From contig JAEYKW010000045.1 of NCBI GenBank assembly GCA_023408075.1, forward strand, positions 15,717-79,716: 64,000 bases of DNA, given 5' to 3'. Of this stretch, positions 53,631 to 62,577 are shown one piece after another (within the stretch, counting starts at the first letter, position 1; each line of letters opens with the position of its first letter). A program made the position numbers and the translations under genes. The notes under the pieces are model-generated. The model saw only the letters and a program-made list of their open reading frames with translations. It ran no database searches and was not told the origin of the DNA. Source of the DNA: Bacillota bacterium (GTDB lineage Bacteria; Bacillota; Clostridia; Christensenellales; SZUA-584).

Positions 53631-55939
53631 CAGAGCCCCCCTTTGCTTTGCGCCGCACCCCAGAGCGTTTCGAATGTGACGGGCAGTGAATCAAGCTGAA
53701 TAGTCGCGGCTTTGCAGAGCGCGTTTGCGAGCGCAGGCGGCATACCGAGCACACCGTGTTCGCCAACGCCGCGCGCCCCCATAGGCCCGCTCAAATTCGG
53801 CGTTTCAATGAACTCTGAGATGTACGTCGGGTTTTCGGCAAAGTGCATAATCTTATAAGTCCGAAAGCTCGTGTCTTTAAGCTCACCGGCTGCGTCGTAG
53901 TGATAGTTTTCCCGCGTGGCAATACCAAGCCCGGTGTTCATGCCGCCCAGCACCTGGCCCGATGCGCATTCGGGCTCAATCACCTTGCCCGCGTCAATCA
54001 CGGTGACTGCCCTGATGAGACGGTATGTGTGTTCGGTGCGGTCGTACGCCACCTCTACGGCCTGCGCGCCCACCGTCCAGTAAGGGCCGGGCTGGCCTTT
54101 GCCGGTTTCATAGTCAAGCTTGGATAAATGCTTCATCACAAAATGGCCGCGGCCGATAACCGGACCGCCCAATCCGTTGCCTTCTTCTGTTTTAACGCCG
54201 AACACAATGTCCTTGAACGGCAATGAAACAGCGATGTCTTCTTTCAGGTGCGCCGTTTCGTTTTCCAATACGATGTCCTCCGGCGTGCAGCGTAATGCGA
54301 GCGCCGCATTGGCTTTGAGCTGGCGCAGCGCATCGTCCGCCGCCGCAATGATCGCGTTGCCCGCCATGTAGGTGGACATGCTCGCGACAGTCTTCCAATG
54401 GATGGGATGCGCATGCGTATTGACATGCATGTTCATGACGATCTTTTGAAGGCCGATGCCCAGCCGCTGCGAGAGTATCTTCGGCAGCGCGGTGGTCATG
54501 CCCGGTCCGCACTCAATCACGCTGCAGCTTAAGTTCACACTGCCGTCCGAGCAGAATTGCACGACGGCTGCCGACGACGCATCGGTGGGGGAACTCGAGG
54601 TTTTGGAAAAGCACGCCATGCCTTTGGCGCGTATCACATCTTTTTGAGACTCAACGGCGATGCCTTTTTCCCATTCCATGATCTGCCGGACTCTGTCGAT
54701 GCACGCATCCAAATTCCCCGTATTGCTGAGCGTAACTCTGACCTGCGTCGGCGTATAATCGCCTTCGCGCACCGCGTTGATGCGTCTCAGCTCGGCGGAA
54801 TCCATCCCCATGATTTCAGCAAGCTTTTCCATTGTGCGCTCCATCGCAAATGTGGAGACTTCATGACCGAAGCCGCGAAACGACGTTGAGTAAACATGGT
54901 TGGTATAGACGCAGACCGAATCGCACTGTATATGAGGAACGTGGTAAGCACCGCTGCAATTGGCGGCTGCCGCACGGCTCATTGAGGGCGCGGTATCCGC
55001 GTATGCGCCCGAATCGATAAAGAAATCCGCCTGCAGGGCTTGCAGACGGCCGGACTTGTCCGCGCCGAGTTTGAGGCACGCCTTCGTGCCGATTTTGCAT
55101 GCGGCCGAACAGAAGCTCTCTTCGCGCGTCAGCGAAATGCGCACCTCCCGCCCGTTGACCGCAAGGGACGCGATGTACGCCATAATCTCGGGATGCGGAT
55201 TCACCTTGCCGCCGTAGCCTCCGCCCACGAACGGCGTTTCAATGATAATGCTGCTTTCGGGCAGCCGGAAAAATTTTGCGATCAACGCTCTGGATGCGTG
55301 CGGGGCTTGTGTGGCGGAATGGATGCATATTTGCCCGCCCGGGAGAATTTGAGCGCGTGCGTTTCGTGTTTCCATAAATGCATGGCTGGCCTGAGGCATG
55401 CGGTATTCGCCTTGCACCACAAAATCGCAGGAGGCCCAGCCGTATGGCATGTTTCCTTTGCGAATTTTCGTGCGGTTTGATATGTTTGAGTTCATCTCGG
55501 GATAGACTTCGCCCGGCGTGTGCGTGTATTGCATCATTGCGGGATGCACAAGCGTCGGCGTCGGAAGCAGCGCATCCTCCAGGGAACTGACGATAGGCAG
55601 CGGCTCATACCGGGCCTGAATCAGCTTCGTGCCCTGCGCGGCCTGCCATTCCTCATCGGCGATCACAATGGCAACCGGCTCCCCGAAATAACGCACTCTG
55701 TCAACAGCCAGCACAGGCATGTCTTGCAGCGACGAGCCGATCAGCAAAGGGCAATCCTGTCCCGTGACAACCGCGCGCACACCCGGAACGCTGAATGCGC
55801 CCGACGCATCGATGGAGATGATGCGCGCGTGGGCAAACACGCTGGTGAAAAGCCGCGCTTGAAGGCATGAAGAATGAACGCCGTCATCATTGTATTTCGC
55901 TTTGCCGCTGACTTTTTGCCATGCGTCGTTTCTGATCAT
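53630..55939 (-). CDS. Molybdenum hydroxylase, molybdopterin-binding large subunit
   Basis: The product has 769 residues of the xanthine dehydrogenase superfamily. Motifs in order: DAWQKVSGKAKYNDD, the molybdopterin segment FVGGGYGGKVNPHPE, the active-site loop FRGFGHEVSTFAMER, and the catalytic Glu727 in GARGVGEHGVLG. The loop departs from the xanthine dehydrogenase form (RGFGxPQ), so the substrate cannot be named; purines, nicotinate and other heterocycles are possible. The likely maturation genes (xdhC, mocA) are not in the window. First gene of the three-subunit operon; no promoter was identified upstream. Confidence 0.92.
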   Translation of the reverse strand: MIRNDAWQKVSGKAKYNDDGVHSSCLQARLFTSVFAHARIISIDASGAFSVPGVRAVVTGQDCPLLIGSSLQDMPVLAVDRVRYFGEPVAIVIADEEWQAAQGTKLIQARYEPLPIVSSLEDALLPTPTLVHPAMMQYTHTPGEVYPEMNSNISNRTKIRKGNMPYGWASCDFVVQGEYRMPQASHAFMETRNARAQILPGGQICIHSATQAPHASRALIAKFFRLPESSIIIETPFVGGGYGGKVNPHPEIMAYIASLAVNGREVRISLTREESFCSAACKIGTKACLKLGADKSGRLQALQADFFIDSGAYADTAPSMSRAAAANCSGAYHVPHIQCDSVCVYTNHVYSTSFRGFGHEVSTFAMERTMEKLAEIMGMDSAELRRINAVREGDYTPTQVRVTLSNTGNLDACIDRVRQIMEWEKGIAVESQKDVIRAKGMACFSKTSSSPTDASSAAVVQFCSDGSVNLSCSVIECGPGMTTALPKILSQRLGIGLQKIVMNMHVNTHAHPIHWKTVASMSTYMAGNAIIAAADDALRQLKANAALALRCTPEDIVLENETAHLKEDIAVSLPFKDIVFGVKTEEGNGLGGPVIGRGHFVMKHLSKLDYETGKGQPGPYWTVGAQAVEVAYDRTEHTYRLIRAVTVIDAGKVIEPECASGQVLGGMNTGLGIATRENYHYDAAGELKDTSFRTYKIMHFAENPTYISEFIETPNLSGPMGARGVGEHGVLGMPPALANALCKAATIQLDSLPVTFETLWGAAQSKGGL

Positions 55940-56087
55940 AAATTCTTCTCCGAAGGTCGTTATAAAAGCATTATTGCCAAAAAACGCGGTTTGTTATCCG
56001 TCGCAAAACGCTATGGATTTCCTCATATCGCCAGCTGCATAATTCATCGGCATCTTGAGAAAATAAATAAAAAAAGGAGGAACTGTC

Positions 56088-56357
56088 ATGGGCATTATTT
56101 CTTGGATCGTGTTGGGAGCACTCGCGGGTTGGGTGGCCAGTATCATCATGAGGAACAACCCGAGGATGGGCGCTTTCGCGAACGTCGCCGTGGGCATTAT
56201 CGGCGCTTTTATCGGCGGTTTCATTATGAATCTTATCGGCGCAAATGCGGATGTGACGGGTTTTACGCTCGAAAGCTTTCTGGTGGCGCTGCTCGGTTCG
56301 GTAATTTTACTCGCCATTATTAATTTGATACGAAAGGGTTCAGTCACGGATAAATAA
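56088..56357 (+). CDS. GlsB/YeaQ/YmgE family stress membrane protein
   Basis: The product has 89 residues and three membrane helices, with the family pattern IISWIVLGALAGWVASIIM, then VGIIGAFIGGFI and SFLVALLGSVILLAIINL. AAGGAGG lies upstream of the ATG. These small proteins (transglycosylase-associated family) are linked to general and acid stress; their biochemical role is unknown. It is monocistronic with a strong terminator. Confidence 0.93.
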   Translation: MGIISWIVLGALAGWVASIIMRNNPRMGAFANVAVGIIGAFIGGFIMNLIGANADVTGFTLESFLVALLGSVILLAIINLIRKGSVTDK

Positions 56358-56368
56358 AATTTTCAGGC

Positions 56369-56406
56369 AAGAAATAGAAGCAAGCGATATGCTTCTATTT
56401 CTTTTT
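56369..56406 (+). terminator. Terminator of the YeaQ-family gene
   Basis: AAGAAATAGAAGCA and TGCTTCTATTTCTT form a 14-bp perfect stem around AGCGATA, followed by TTT. Confidence 0.92.
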
Positions 56407-56692
56407 GCTTTTTCAGCAGATTTAGAGCAGCAGATCGGAGAGGCGGTTTTCTGGATAAAGGGCTATTTGAGCACATATGATATCGTGCTCATTATCATCG
56501 CGATTGTCACAGGGCAATCGCGCGGGGCATCACGCCGGAGATGGCCACCGCCCTTAAGCCCCGTACCGTCACATTCCCCCCTTTTCTCAAGGATCAGGCA
56601 GAGAAAACGGGTTGCTGCCAAAGCAGATGGAATTTCGGGCATATGTTATTCAGCTTGAAACCGGTGATGATATGACCATTGCCAAGGTTTAA
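56407..56692 (+). pseudogene. Possible decayed gene
   Basis: Between a terminator and the next promoter there is no intact gene, but protein-like pieces appear in different frames: AIARGITPEMATALKPR and FPPFLKDQAEKTG (from 56512) and then MEFRAYVIQLETGDDMTIAKV ending at TAA near 56692. A frameshift joins them. The family is not recognised, and chance coding-like sequence is possible. Confidence 0.3.
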
Positions 56693-56712
56693 ATGCTTTT
56701 TTGCCCGTTATA

Positions 56713-56721
56713 TGTTATAAT
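56713..56721 (+). promoter_or_regulatory. Extended -10 promoter of the PAS/GAF kinase gene
   Basis: TGTTATAAT contains a perfect TATAAT (56716-56721) with the TGn extension and no good -35 box, 40 bases before the kinase start. Confidence 0.55.
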
Positions 56722-56761
56722 TAATTCCATTTGGTAGATTATTATGGTGGTGGAGAGAATC

Positions 56762-59710
56762 ATGCTGACAAATGACGAATCCCTTAATGACCTTTTAAGA
56801 ATTAAATGGATGTTTGAGCAGCAACAGAAAATCGCCCATTTCGGTACCTTTGAATGGGATATTCACAAAAACACAATGAAATGGTCCCAAGAATCATACG
56901 AAATTTACGGAATCGACCGGGGAATCCCGTTAAACTACGAAACGGTCGCGGGTTTCAGGCACCCCGATGACAGGGAAATGGCGGAGCAAGCCATTAGAAA
57001 AGCCATTGAACTGAACACGCAATACGAACTCGTATACCGTATCATCCGCAAAGACGGGGAAGTCCGCTACTTACACGGGCATGGGATCGTCTACACAGAT
57101 AACAAAGGCAAGAACAAAAAAATATTCGGAACGATGCAGGATATCACCGAAAAAAAACAGATGCAATGGGATCAGACGTTCAAAGCCAATTTGCTGTCTG
57201 CAGTCAATGAAGCGATTATCGCGACGGATGAGGGCGGTGTTTTAAAATTTATCAACAAAAAAGCCGAAGAAGTTTTTCGAATCAATGCAGACGAGCTCAC
57301 CGGAAAATACTACTTGGAACTATTAAAACGTACCGGAATTGAATACCCGGTTGAAGAGGTGCATCAAAAGCTTGCCGAAGCCGGAAGTCTGGTATTCGAA
57401 ATTTCATTGAAAACGGATGAGGGCTGTAAATGGCACGAAGTGCGCAGCAAAACTGTGAGGGATGAAGCCGGTGCGCTGATCGGGGTTGTTTGTGCCGCAA
57501 GGGATATGACACACCGCAAGGCCTCGGAGGCCACCATCAAACGCCAGAATACAATACTCAAACAGATCAATGCGATATACAAGCATGCCATGTCGTGTGA
57601 AACGGCCCACAGTCTCGGAAAGATGTGCCTTGGTATCATTGAGAAGGTGACAAACAGCACACTCAGCTTTATCGGAGAAATCGGGATGAACGGCGAGTTC
57701 CGTCTGCTTGCAAGCAACGCGCCCCATTGGGATATAATCGGCGGAATTGAAATGATCAAAAACCTGAAGATATGTGAAAACACTTTAACGATCAACGATA
57801 CACGTCAATACAAACTGCCAAAAGGCCATTCGCAAATTCACTCATTTATTGAAGTGCCTTATATGCGCGGCGAGCGTTTGGCGGGTTTGCTCTGCGTGGC
57901 CAACCGCGAAGGCGGCTATACCGCGGAGCAACGAGAATTGCTCGAAGCGCTGGCTCCGTCAATACTCGAAACGCTGACCAGCAAGCGTGCGGCAGAGCAT
58001 CTTAGAGATAACGAACTGCTGATGCGTACGATTATGGACAGCGCTTCGGATTTTTTGTTCTTGAAGGACCAGGACAGCCGCGTTGTGATGGTGAATCAGG
58101 CTTACGGGAGGATATTTAACGTCAATATCAAGGATGTGGTCGGCAAGAGTGATTACGAGCTTTACCCCGACCCCGCCATGGCTGCACAGGTTATTGAAAA
58201 CGACCGGCAGGTCATGGAAACCGGAAAGGCGCTGATCTGTCAGGAATCCACGATGACGGCGGACGGATTTAAGACCTTTTCGTTATCCAAGGTGCCGTGG
58301 AGAGACATAAACGGCGATACCATCGGCGTGCTTGGCATCGGCCATGATGTGACTGAACTCAACAAAACGAAAGACTCGCTGCTCGGCATGGTGACGTCCT
58401 TAAAGCGCAGCAAGGAGTACATTGAATTGTTGTACGAAATCACCGGAAAAATCTTGAGCAGCACCACGCCTCAAAAGGACATCGACTATCTTTGCGATAA
58501 AGTAATGCGGTTTCTTGATTGTGATTGCTATTTTAACTACCTTTATAATATGGGCGAGCTTCACTTGCATCTGAATGCCTGTCAGGGGATACCCCCGGAT
58601 GTGATGAAGGAGATTGAGCTGCTTCCGGTCGGTGCAGCTGTATGCGGCTACGCGATTCAGCAAAGGAGCAGAATCGTTGCTGAGTATATTCAGCAAACCG
58701 ATGATATAAGAACCCATTTTTTGAAATCGGTCGGGATTCGTGCTTATGCCTGCCATCCTTTAATGACGGAAAATGAGGTGTTCGGGACACTCGCGTTCGG
58801 AACACGGGAAAGGGATTATTTTAAGCAGGAAGAACTCATGCTGATGAACACAGTGGTCGAGAGCATTGCGGTCTCTATCAGAAGAAAAAGGACAGAGGAA
58901 AAATTAAGCGAACAGGCCCAAGAGCTGGAGATGAAAAATAAGCTGATCACGGATTTTTTCATCAATGTGTCGCATGAGTTTAAAACGCCGCTGTCAATAT
59001 TAAAGCTGGCTGCCGAATTAATCGATCACAATTTGCAAAACGACAGGTATGAAAAAATAAGTGCGTATATCGCCATGATCCGGTCAAATTCGAACAGGCT
59101 CACCAAGCTTGTCGGAAATCTGCTTGATATGACAAAGGTGGATGCCGGGTTTATGACGCCCAAACGGTCTTTGATTGATATTATCGGCCTGCTTGAAGAC
59201 ATCGTTCAGTCTATTCGCCTTTACGCATCAAAACGTGAGCTGACAGTGGATTTTATATCGGATCTGCCGAGCCGCCTGCTCTTTACGGACGGCGGAATGA
59301 TTGAAAGAATCGTGCTGAACCTCCTGTCGAATGCCATCAAGCATACACCCCAAGGCGGCAGTATCAGCCTTCATTTTGAGGATAGCGCCGATCATATACT
59401 GATTGCCGTGAAGGACAACGGAGAAGGCATTCCCGAAGAAAAAAAGCAGATGATTTTTGACAGGTTCCGTCAGGCCAACAATTCACTTGCGAGGTCAAGC
59501 GAGGGGTGCGGAATTGGCCTTGCTCTTTCAAAATCGCTGGCCGAGCTGCTCGGAGGCCGCATTTGGCTGGAAAGTGAGTGCGGCAAAGGCAGCAGCTTTT
59601 TTGTCGAACTGCCGTCTGTCAATATAACTGCCGATAAAGCGGTGATCTTAAAATCCGAAAACATTGAAAATAACGTTCTCATTGAACTTTCAGATATCAG
59701 CTTTTATTAA
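56762..59710 (+). CDS. Cytoplasmic multi-sensor histidine kinase (PAS-PAS-GAF-PAS-GAF)
   Basis: The product has 982 residues from ATG 56762 (GGTGGAGAG five bases upstream; an in-frame ATG at 56744 overlaps that site). No membrane segments. Domains in order: PAS (10-130, FGTFEWDIHKN), PAS (135-255), GAF (265-410), PAS (415-535, MDSASDFLFLKDQDSRVVMVNQ), GAF (550-705), HisKA (about 720-790, phospho-acceptor His738 in VSHEFKTPLS) and HATPase_c (840-955, NLLSNAIKHTPQGG, DNGEGIP). Such orphan multi-sensor kinases feed sporulation or developmental phosphorelays in clostridia. The only receiver nearby is the Spo0A-like protein encoded convergently 17 bases downstream. Confidence 0.92.
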   Translation: MLTNDESLNDLLRIKWMFEQQQKIAHFGTFEWDIHKNTMKWSQESYEIYGIDRGIPLNYETVAGFRHPDDREMAEQAIRKAIELNTQYELVYRIIRKDGEVRYLHGHGIVYTDNKGKNKKIFGTMQDITEKKQMQWDQTFKANLLSAVNEAIIATDEGGVLKFINKKAEEVFRINADELTGKYYLELLKRTGIEYPVEEVHQKLAEAGSLVFEISLKTDEGCKWHEVRSKTVRDEAGALIGVVCAARDMTHRKASEATIKRQNTILKQINAIYKHAMSCETAHSLGKMCLGIIEKVTNSTLSFIGEIGMNGEFRLLASNAPHWDIIGGIEMIKNLKICENTLTINDTRQYKLPKGHSQIHSFIEVPYMRGERLAGLLCVANREGGYTAEQRELLEALAPSILETLTSKRAAEHLRDNELLMRTIMDSASDFLFLKDQDSRVVMVNQAYGRIFNVNIKDVVGKSDYELYPDPAMAAQVIENDRQVMETGKALICQESTMTADGFKTFSLSKVPWRDINGDTIGVLGIGHDVTELNKTKDSLLGMVTSLKRSKEYIELLYEITGKILSSTTPQKDIDYLCDKVMRFLDCDCYFNYLYNMGELHLHLNACQGIPPDVMKEIELLPVGAAVCGYAIQQRSRIVAEYIQQTDDIRTHFLKSVGIRAYACHPLMTENEVFGTLAFGTRERDYFKQEELMLMNTVVESIAVSIRRKRTEEKLSEQAQELEMKNKLITDFFINVSHEFKTPLSILKLAAELIDHNLQNDRYEKISAYIAMIRSNSNRLTKLVGNLLDMTKVDAGFMTPKRSLIDIIGLLEDIVQSIRLYASKRELTVDFISDLPSRLLFTDGGMIERIVLNLLSNAIKHTPQGGSISLHFEDSADHILIAVKDNGEGIPEEKKQMIFDRFRQANNSLARSSEGCGIGLALSKSLAELLGGRIWLESECGKGSSFFVELPSVNITADKAVILKSENIENNVLIELSDISFY

Positions 59711-59727
59711 AAGGCTCAGCAGATGTT

Positions 59728-60108
59728 TTACGAAGGATACAAAATGATTTTTCTTAAAGTGGAGACGAGCTTATCACAATCGACAGGCTTATTAAAGCAG
59801 CACGCAGCCCCGAGTGAAAGCGCTTTTTGAACAATCAGATCCGTACCCAATGCGGATATGACAATCACAACAGGCTTTGGTTTAACAGCCTTAATGTGCT
59901 GCAGCAGCTCCAAGCCGTTCATTTCCGGCATAACGATATCAAGGAGCAGAAAATCCGTTTTTTCTTTTTTCAGCAGGCCTATCGTCTCGTTGCCGTCATA
60001 CGCCACGCCTACCACCTTAATTCCGGAATAAATTTCCAATCTGGATTTAAAGAGTTCGGCAAATTCAACGCAGTTGTCTGTAATCATAACGCGAATATCT
60101 TTTTGCAT
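59728..60108 (-). CDS. Stand-alone Spo0A-like receiver protein
   Basis: The product has 126 residues from ATG 60108, with GGGGGC seven bases upstream; longer in-frame starts lack a ribosome site. It is only a receiver domain, and its wording follows the Spo0A N-terminus: EIYSGIKVVGVAYDGNE, DFLLLDIVMPEMNGLELL with phospho-acceptor Asp57, and CCFNKPVD with Lys107. One residue of the acidic pocket is replaced (ITDN, where Spo0A has ADDN), and no DNA-binding domain follows. It could be a Spo0F-like relay protein or a competitor of Spo0A. It is convergent with the PAS/GAF kinase gene. Confidence 0.85.
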   Translation of the reverse strand: MQKDIRVMITDNCVEFAELFKSRLEIYSGIKVVGVAYDGNETIGLLKKEKTDFLLLDIVMPEMNGLELLQHIKAVKPKPVVIVISALGTDLIVQKALSLGAACCFNKPVDCDKLVSTLRKIILYPS

Positions 60109-60307
60109 TTTTATGCCCCCGTCGATCCATGAAGATGTCATAATGGAAAGGTATGTGATTATATTAGCAATAAAAGGCATTAAATACAAGGGAAAAGTCC
60201 TAATTTGTCATCTTTTGTGCTGACGGCATCCATATAGCGAAGAAATGATGTCTGAGAACACAACTCATGTGCTATAATACTAACAAAAAATACAAGGATC
60301 AAACTGA

Positions 60308-61330
60308 TTGAGCAAGCCATTTAAATTGAGCCGGTTTTTCATAAGATTTTGTGCGCTGGCCGCATTGACAGCGTTGCTCGTGCCGTTTGGCGCGTGCAGC
60401 GCGCCGGACGAGAAGACGGCACCGCCGCCAATGCCAGCCGCGCCCATGGGAACGCCTGCGCCTGTTGTTACACCGTCGCCCACACCCGTTCCGACGACAC
60501 CGCCGGAGGCCACCCCGGAGCCTGTGCAAACGCCGCAGCCCACGCAAACAGCGGCCTATATTGGGCAGGCTGTCTGCACAGCCGAAGAATCCGTCAATAT
60601 CCGCGAGAACCCCGGCAAAAACGGCGCCGTGCTCGGCGCACTGCCGGCGGGGGAAACGGCGGATGTGCTGGCTTATGAGGATGGCTGGGCCCGCGTACAC
60701 TATAACGGCATAGACGGTTACGTGAGCCGCGATTATCTGATTGGCAGGCATACGCCGGATATTGAGGTTCCGGCGGGGGAGTGGGCAGCTGTTCTCGTCA
60801 ATCCGTCTCATCCGCTGCCCGACGGATTCGAGACGGCGGTGGCCGGTTTTGAAGGCGGTCAGGTGGATGCGCGTATTTTTGATATTTGCACGGCGATGTT
60901 TGCCGACGCGGCGGATGACGGCGTCAAATTCAAGCTGGTGGACGCATACCGCAGCTTTGAGCGCCAGAATGAGCTGTATCAGCAAAAAGTGGACAGCTAC
61001 ATCGCTAAGGGCTACAGCCGCGAGGATGCCGAAACACAGGCCGCCACGATCACGGCGCGGCCCAATACGAGCGAGCATCAAACGGGGCTGGCGCTTGATA
61101 TCGTGACGCCGTCTTATACCAAGCGCGACAAAGGCTTTGCGAAGACCGATGCGTTCAAGTGGCTGGATGCGAACGCACAGGATTATGGCTTTACGCTCCG
61201 ATACAAACCGGGCAAGCAGGAATTAACCGGGGTGATTTATGAGCCGTGGCACTGGCGTTTTGTCGGCGTGGAGGCTGCACAGGCCATGAAGCAGAGCGCA
61301 GAGTGCCTCGAAGAATATTTCGGTCAATAA
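60308..61330 (+). CDS. SH3b-containing D,D-carboxypeptidase lipoprotein (VanY family)
   Basis: The product has 340 residues from TTG 60308, with AAGGATC upstream. A lipoprotein-type signal (lipobox LVPFGACS) is followed by a Pro/Thr-rich linker (35-80), a bacterial SH3 domain (about 90-142, VNIRENPGKNGAVLG...GYVSRDYLIG) that binds the cell wall, and a VanY D,D-carboxypeptidase domain (about 155-335) with zinc-site motifs SEHQTGLALDI and EPWHWRFVG. It trims the terminal D-Ala of peptidoglycan stem peptides. No van resistance genes are adjacent, so a housekeeping role is likely. Confidence 0.92.
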   Translation: MSKPFKLSRFFIRFCALAALTALLVPFGACSAPDEKTAPPPMPAAPMGTPAPVVTPSPTPVPTTPPEATPEPVQTPQPTQTAAYIGQAVCTAEESVNIRENPGKNGAVLGALPAGETADVLAYEDGWARVHYNGIDGYVSRDYLIGRHTPDIEVPAGEWAAVLVNPSHPLPDGFETAVAGFEGGQVDARIFDICTAMFADAADDGVKFKLVDAYRSFERQNELYQQKVDSYIAKGYSREDAETQAATITARPNTSEHQTGLALDIVTPSYTKRDKGFAKTDAFKWLDANAQDYGFTLRYKPGKQELTGVIYEPWHWRFVGVEAAQAMKQSAECLEEYFGQ

Positions 61331-61383
61331 CCGGCGGCTTCCGGTTGCAATATAGAAATAAATTTATAAGGAGACAATCTACC

Positions 61384-61788
61384 ATGGCAGTTGAAAGAAC
61401 GTATGTGATGCTTAAGCCCGACTGCATCAAAAGAGGGCTGATCGGAGAAGTGATTGCGCGCATCGAGAGAAAAGGGTATAAGCTCATCGATGCGAAGATG
61501 ATGAACCTTGACGAGGCCATTCTGCGCGAGCATTACGCCCACCTTGCGGATAAACCCTTTTTCCCGGAAATCGTAGCGTATATGACATCCGGCCCGGTGC
61601 TCGGCATGATTGTGGAGGGCGAAAACGCCGTGCTCGGCACCCGTATACTGATGGGCGCGACCAAGTTCGAGGAAGCCACGGCGGGGACAATCCGCGGCGA
61701 CTATGCGTCCTGCACGAGTGAGAATATCATTCACGGCAGCGATTCTGTGGAGAACGCCGGGATTGAGATCAAGAGATTTTTCAAATAG
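61384..61788 (+). CDS. ndk: Nucleoside diphosphate kinase
   Basis: Balances NTP pools by phosphotransfer through a His intermediate. The product has 134 residues, the usual bacterial length, from ATG 61384 with AAGGAG upstream. MAVERTYVMLKPDCIKRGLIG, SGPVLGMIVEGENAV, GATKFEEATAGTIRGDY and the active-site His in NIIHGSDS are canonical. Confidence 0.97.
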   Translation: MAVERTYVMLKPDCIKRGLIGEVIARIERKGYKLIDAKMMNLDEAILREHYAHLADKPFFPEIVAYMTSGPVLGMIVEGENAVLGTRILMGATKFEEATAGTIRGDYASCTSENIIHGSDSVENAGIEIKRFFK

Positions 61789-61801
61789 GGTCGTGCGAAA
61801 T

Positions 61802-62422
61802 ATGCCGGTATTTAAAAAACGGAAAGCATGGCTGATGGCGCTCGCGCTGCTATGCGTGGCTGCGGCTGCGGCATGCGGCGCGGATAAGCCGGTGCAGCAG
61901 GGCGAAAATGCGGAATCAGCGCCAACGACGCTGCTGAGTGCTGAGCCTTCGGCGAAAGACGAGCCTATCGGCGGCGTCTATGAATTCGAAGACAACGTCT
62001 ATGTCAATCCGCTCGGCTCATTTATTGCGGTCAAAGGATATATGCCGTATTTTGAAATCGCGGGCGACAAGCTGCGCATCATTGATCCGCAGAATGACAG
62101 TGTGCACGAAATCGCGGGAGAATCCGCGCTGTCCGATATCAGCCAGGAAGACTTTAATGCGCTGTTTGAAAAAGAGGTTCAGCTGGACGGTTTTTCCGTG
62201 CCGGATATAGCGGCCTATTCGCAATGCAGTCAGTATGCCGTTTATAAAGATGAACATGTGGAATACCGAACCTATCTGATGGACGGTGAGGTCTGGCTTG
62301 CCAAACTCGCGAACGGGCATATGTGGAGCATATACCGTCTTATAAAAGCAGATGACATGAGTGTGGGGATCATCGGCGGTGCGGATGGACCTACACATGT
62401 CTATATCAATAAGGTCGAGTAA
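61802..62422 (+). CDS. Lipoprotein of unknown function with C-terminal GIIGGADGPT motif
   Basis: The product has 206 residues from ATG 61802, 13 bases after ndk. The signal ends in lipobox AAAACGAD (Cys25). The mature part (55-185) has no family I recognise; it is acidic, with VYEFEDNVYVNPLGSF and the acidic DISQEDFNALFEKE. The last residues, SVGIIGGADGPTHVYI (187-202), match a motif also present in the protein encoded at 62578. The same glycine-rich string is known from the beta subunits of sodium-pumping decarboxylases, but nothing else here resembles them. No clear Shine-Dalgarno lies before the ATG, so coupling to ndk is possible. Confidence 0.75.
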   Translation: MPVFKKRKAWLMALALLCVAAAAACGADKPVQQGENAESAPTTLLSAEPSAKDEPIGGVYEFEDNVYVNPLGSFIAVKGYMPYFEIAGDKLRIIDPQNDSVHEIAGESALSDISQEDFNALFEKEVQLDGFSVPDIAAYSQCSQYAVYKDEHVEYRTYLMDGEVWLAKLANGHMWSIYRLIKADDMSVGIIGGADGPTHVYINKVE

Positions 62423-62447
62423 GGCCTTGTTCTTCGGTGTCTGTAAA

Positions 62448-62534
62448 TCGCTATCGAAAACGCTGCCAAATACCGAATTGGCTATGCTGATACGCTCCAA
62501 CCAAGATATTGGCAAGGTGCGTTTTCGATAGCGA
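62448..62534. repeat. Long inverted repeat (MITE-like)
   Basis: TCGCTATCGAAAACGC (62448-62463) and its exact complement at 62519-62534 bound an 87-bp unit. Next to the outer arms, inner arms TGCCAA (62464-62469) and TTGGCA (62509-62514) extend the pairing with a short bulge. It lies between two genes that share a motif. Confidence 0.8.
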
Positions 62535-62577
62535 ATGCTATGCGCTGAAGGCTGAAAGCCGCGTGCAAAGGAGCGGA

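Noticed and set aside
56389..56658. 89-codon frame starting inside the YeaQ-family terminator
   Set aside because: Its start codon lies in the terminator stem and the sequence loses protein-like character after 45 codons; at best it overlaps a decayed gene.
60308..61330. Vancomycin-resistance function for the VanY-family gene
   Set aside because: No vanH, vanA/B, vanX or van-type regulator genes are nearby; VanY-family lipoproteins are common housekeeping enzymes.
61802..62422. Calling the lipoprotein a decarboxylase beta subunit because of GIIGGADGPT
   Set aside because: The beta subunit is a large polytopic membrane protein; this is a small lipoprotein with only the short string in common.
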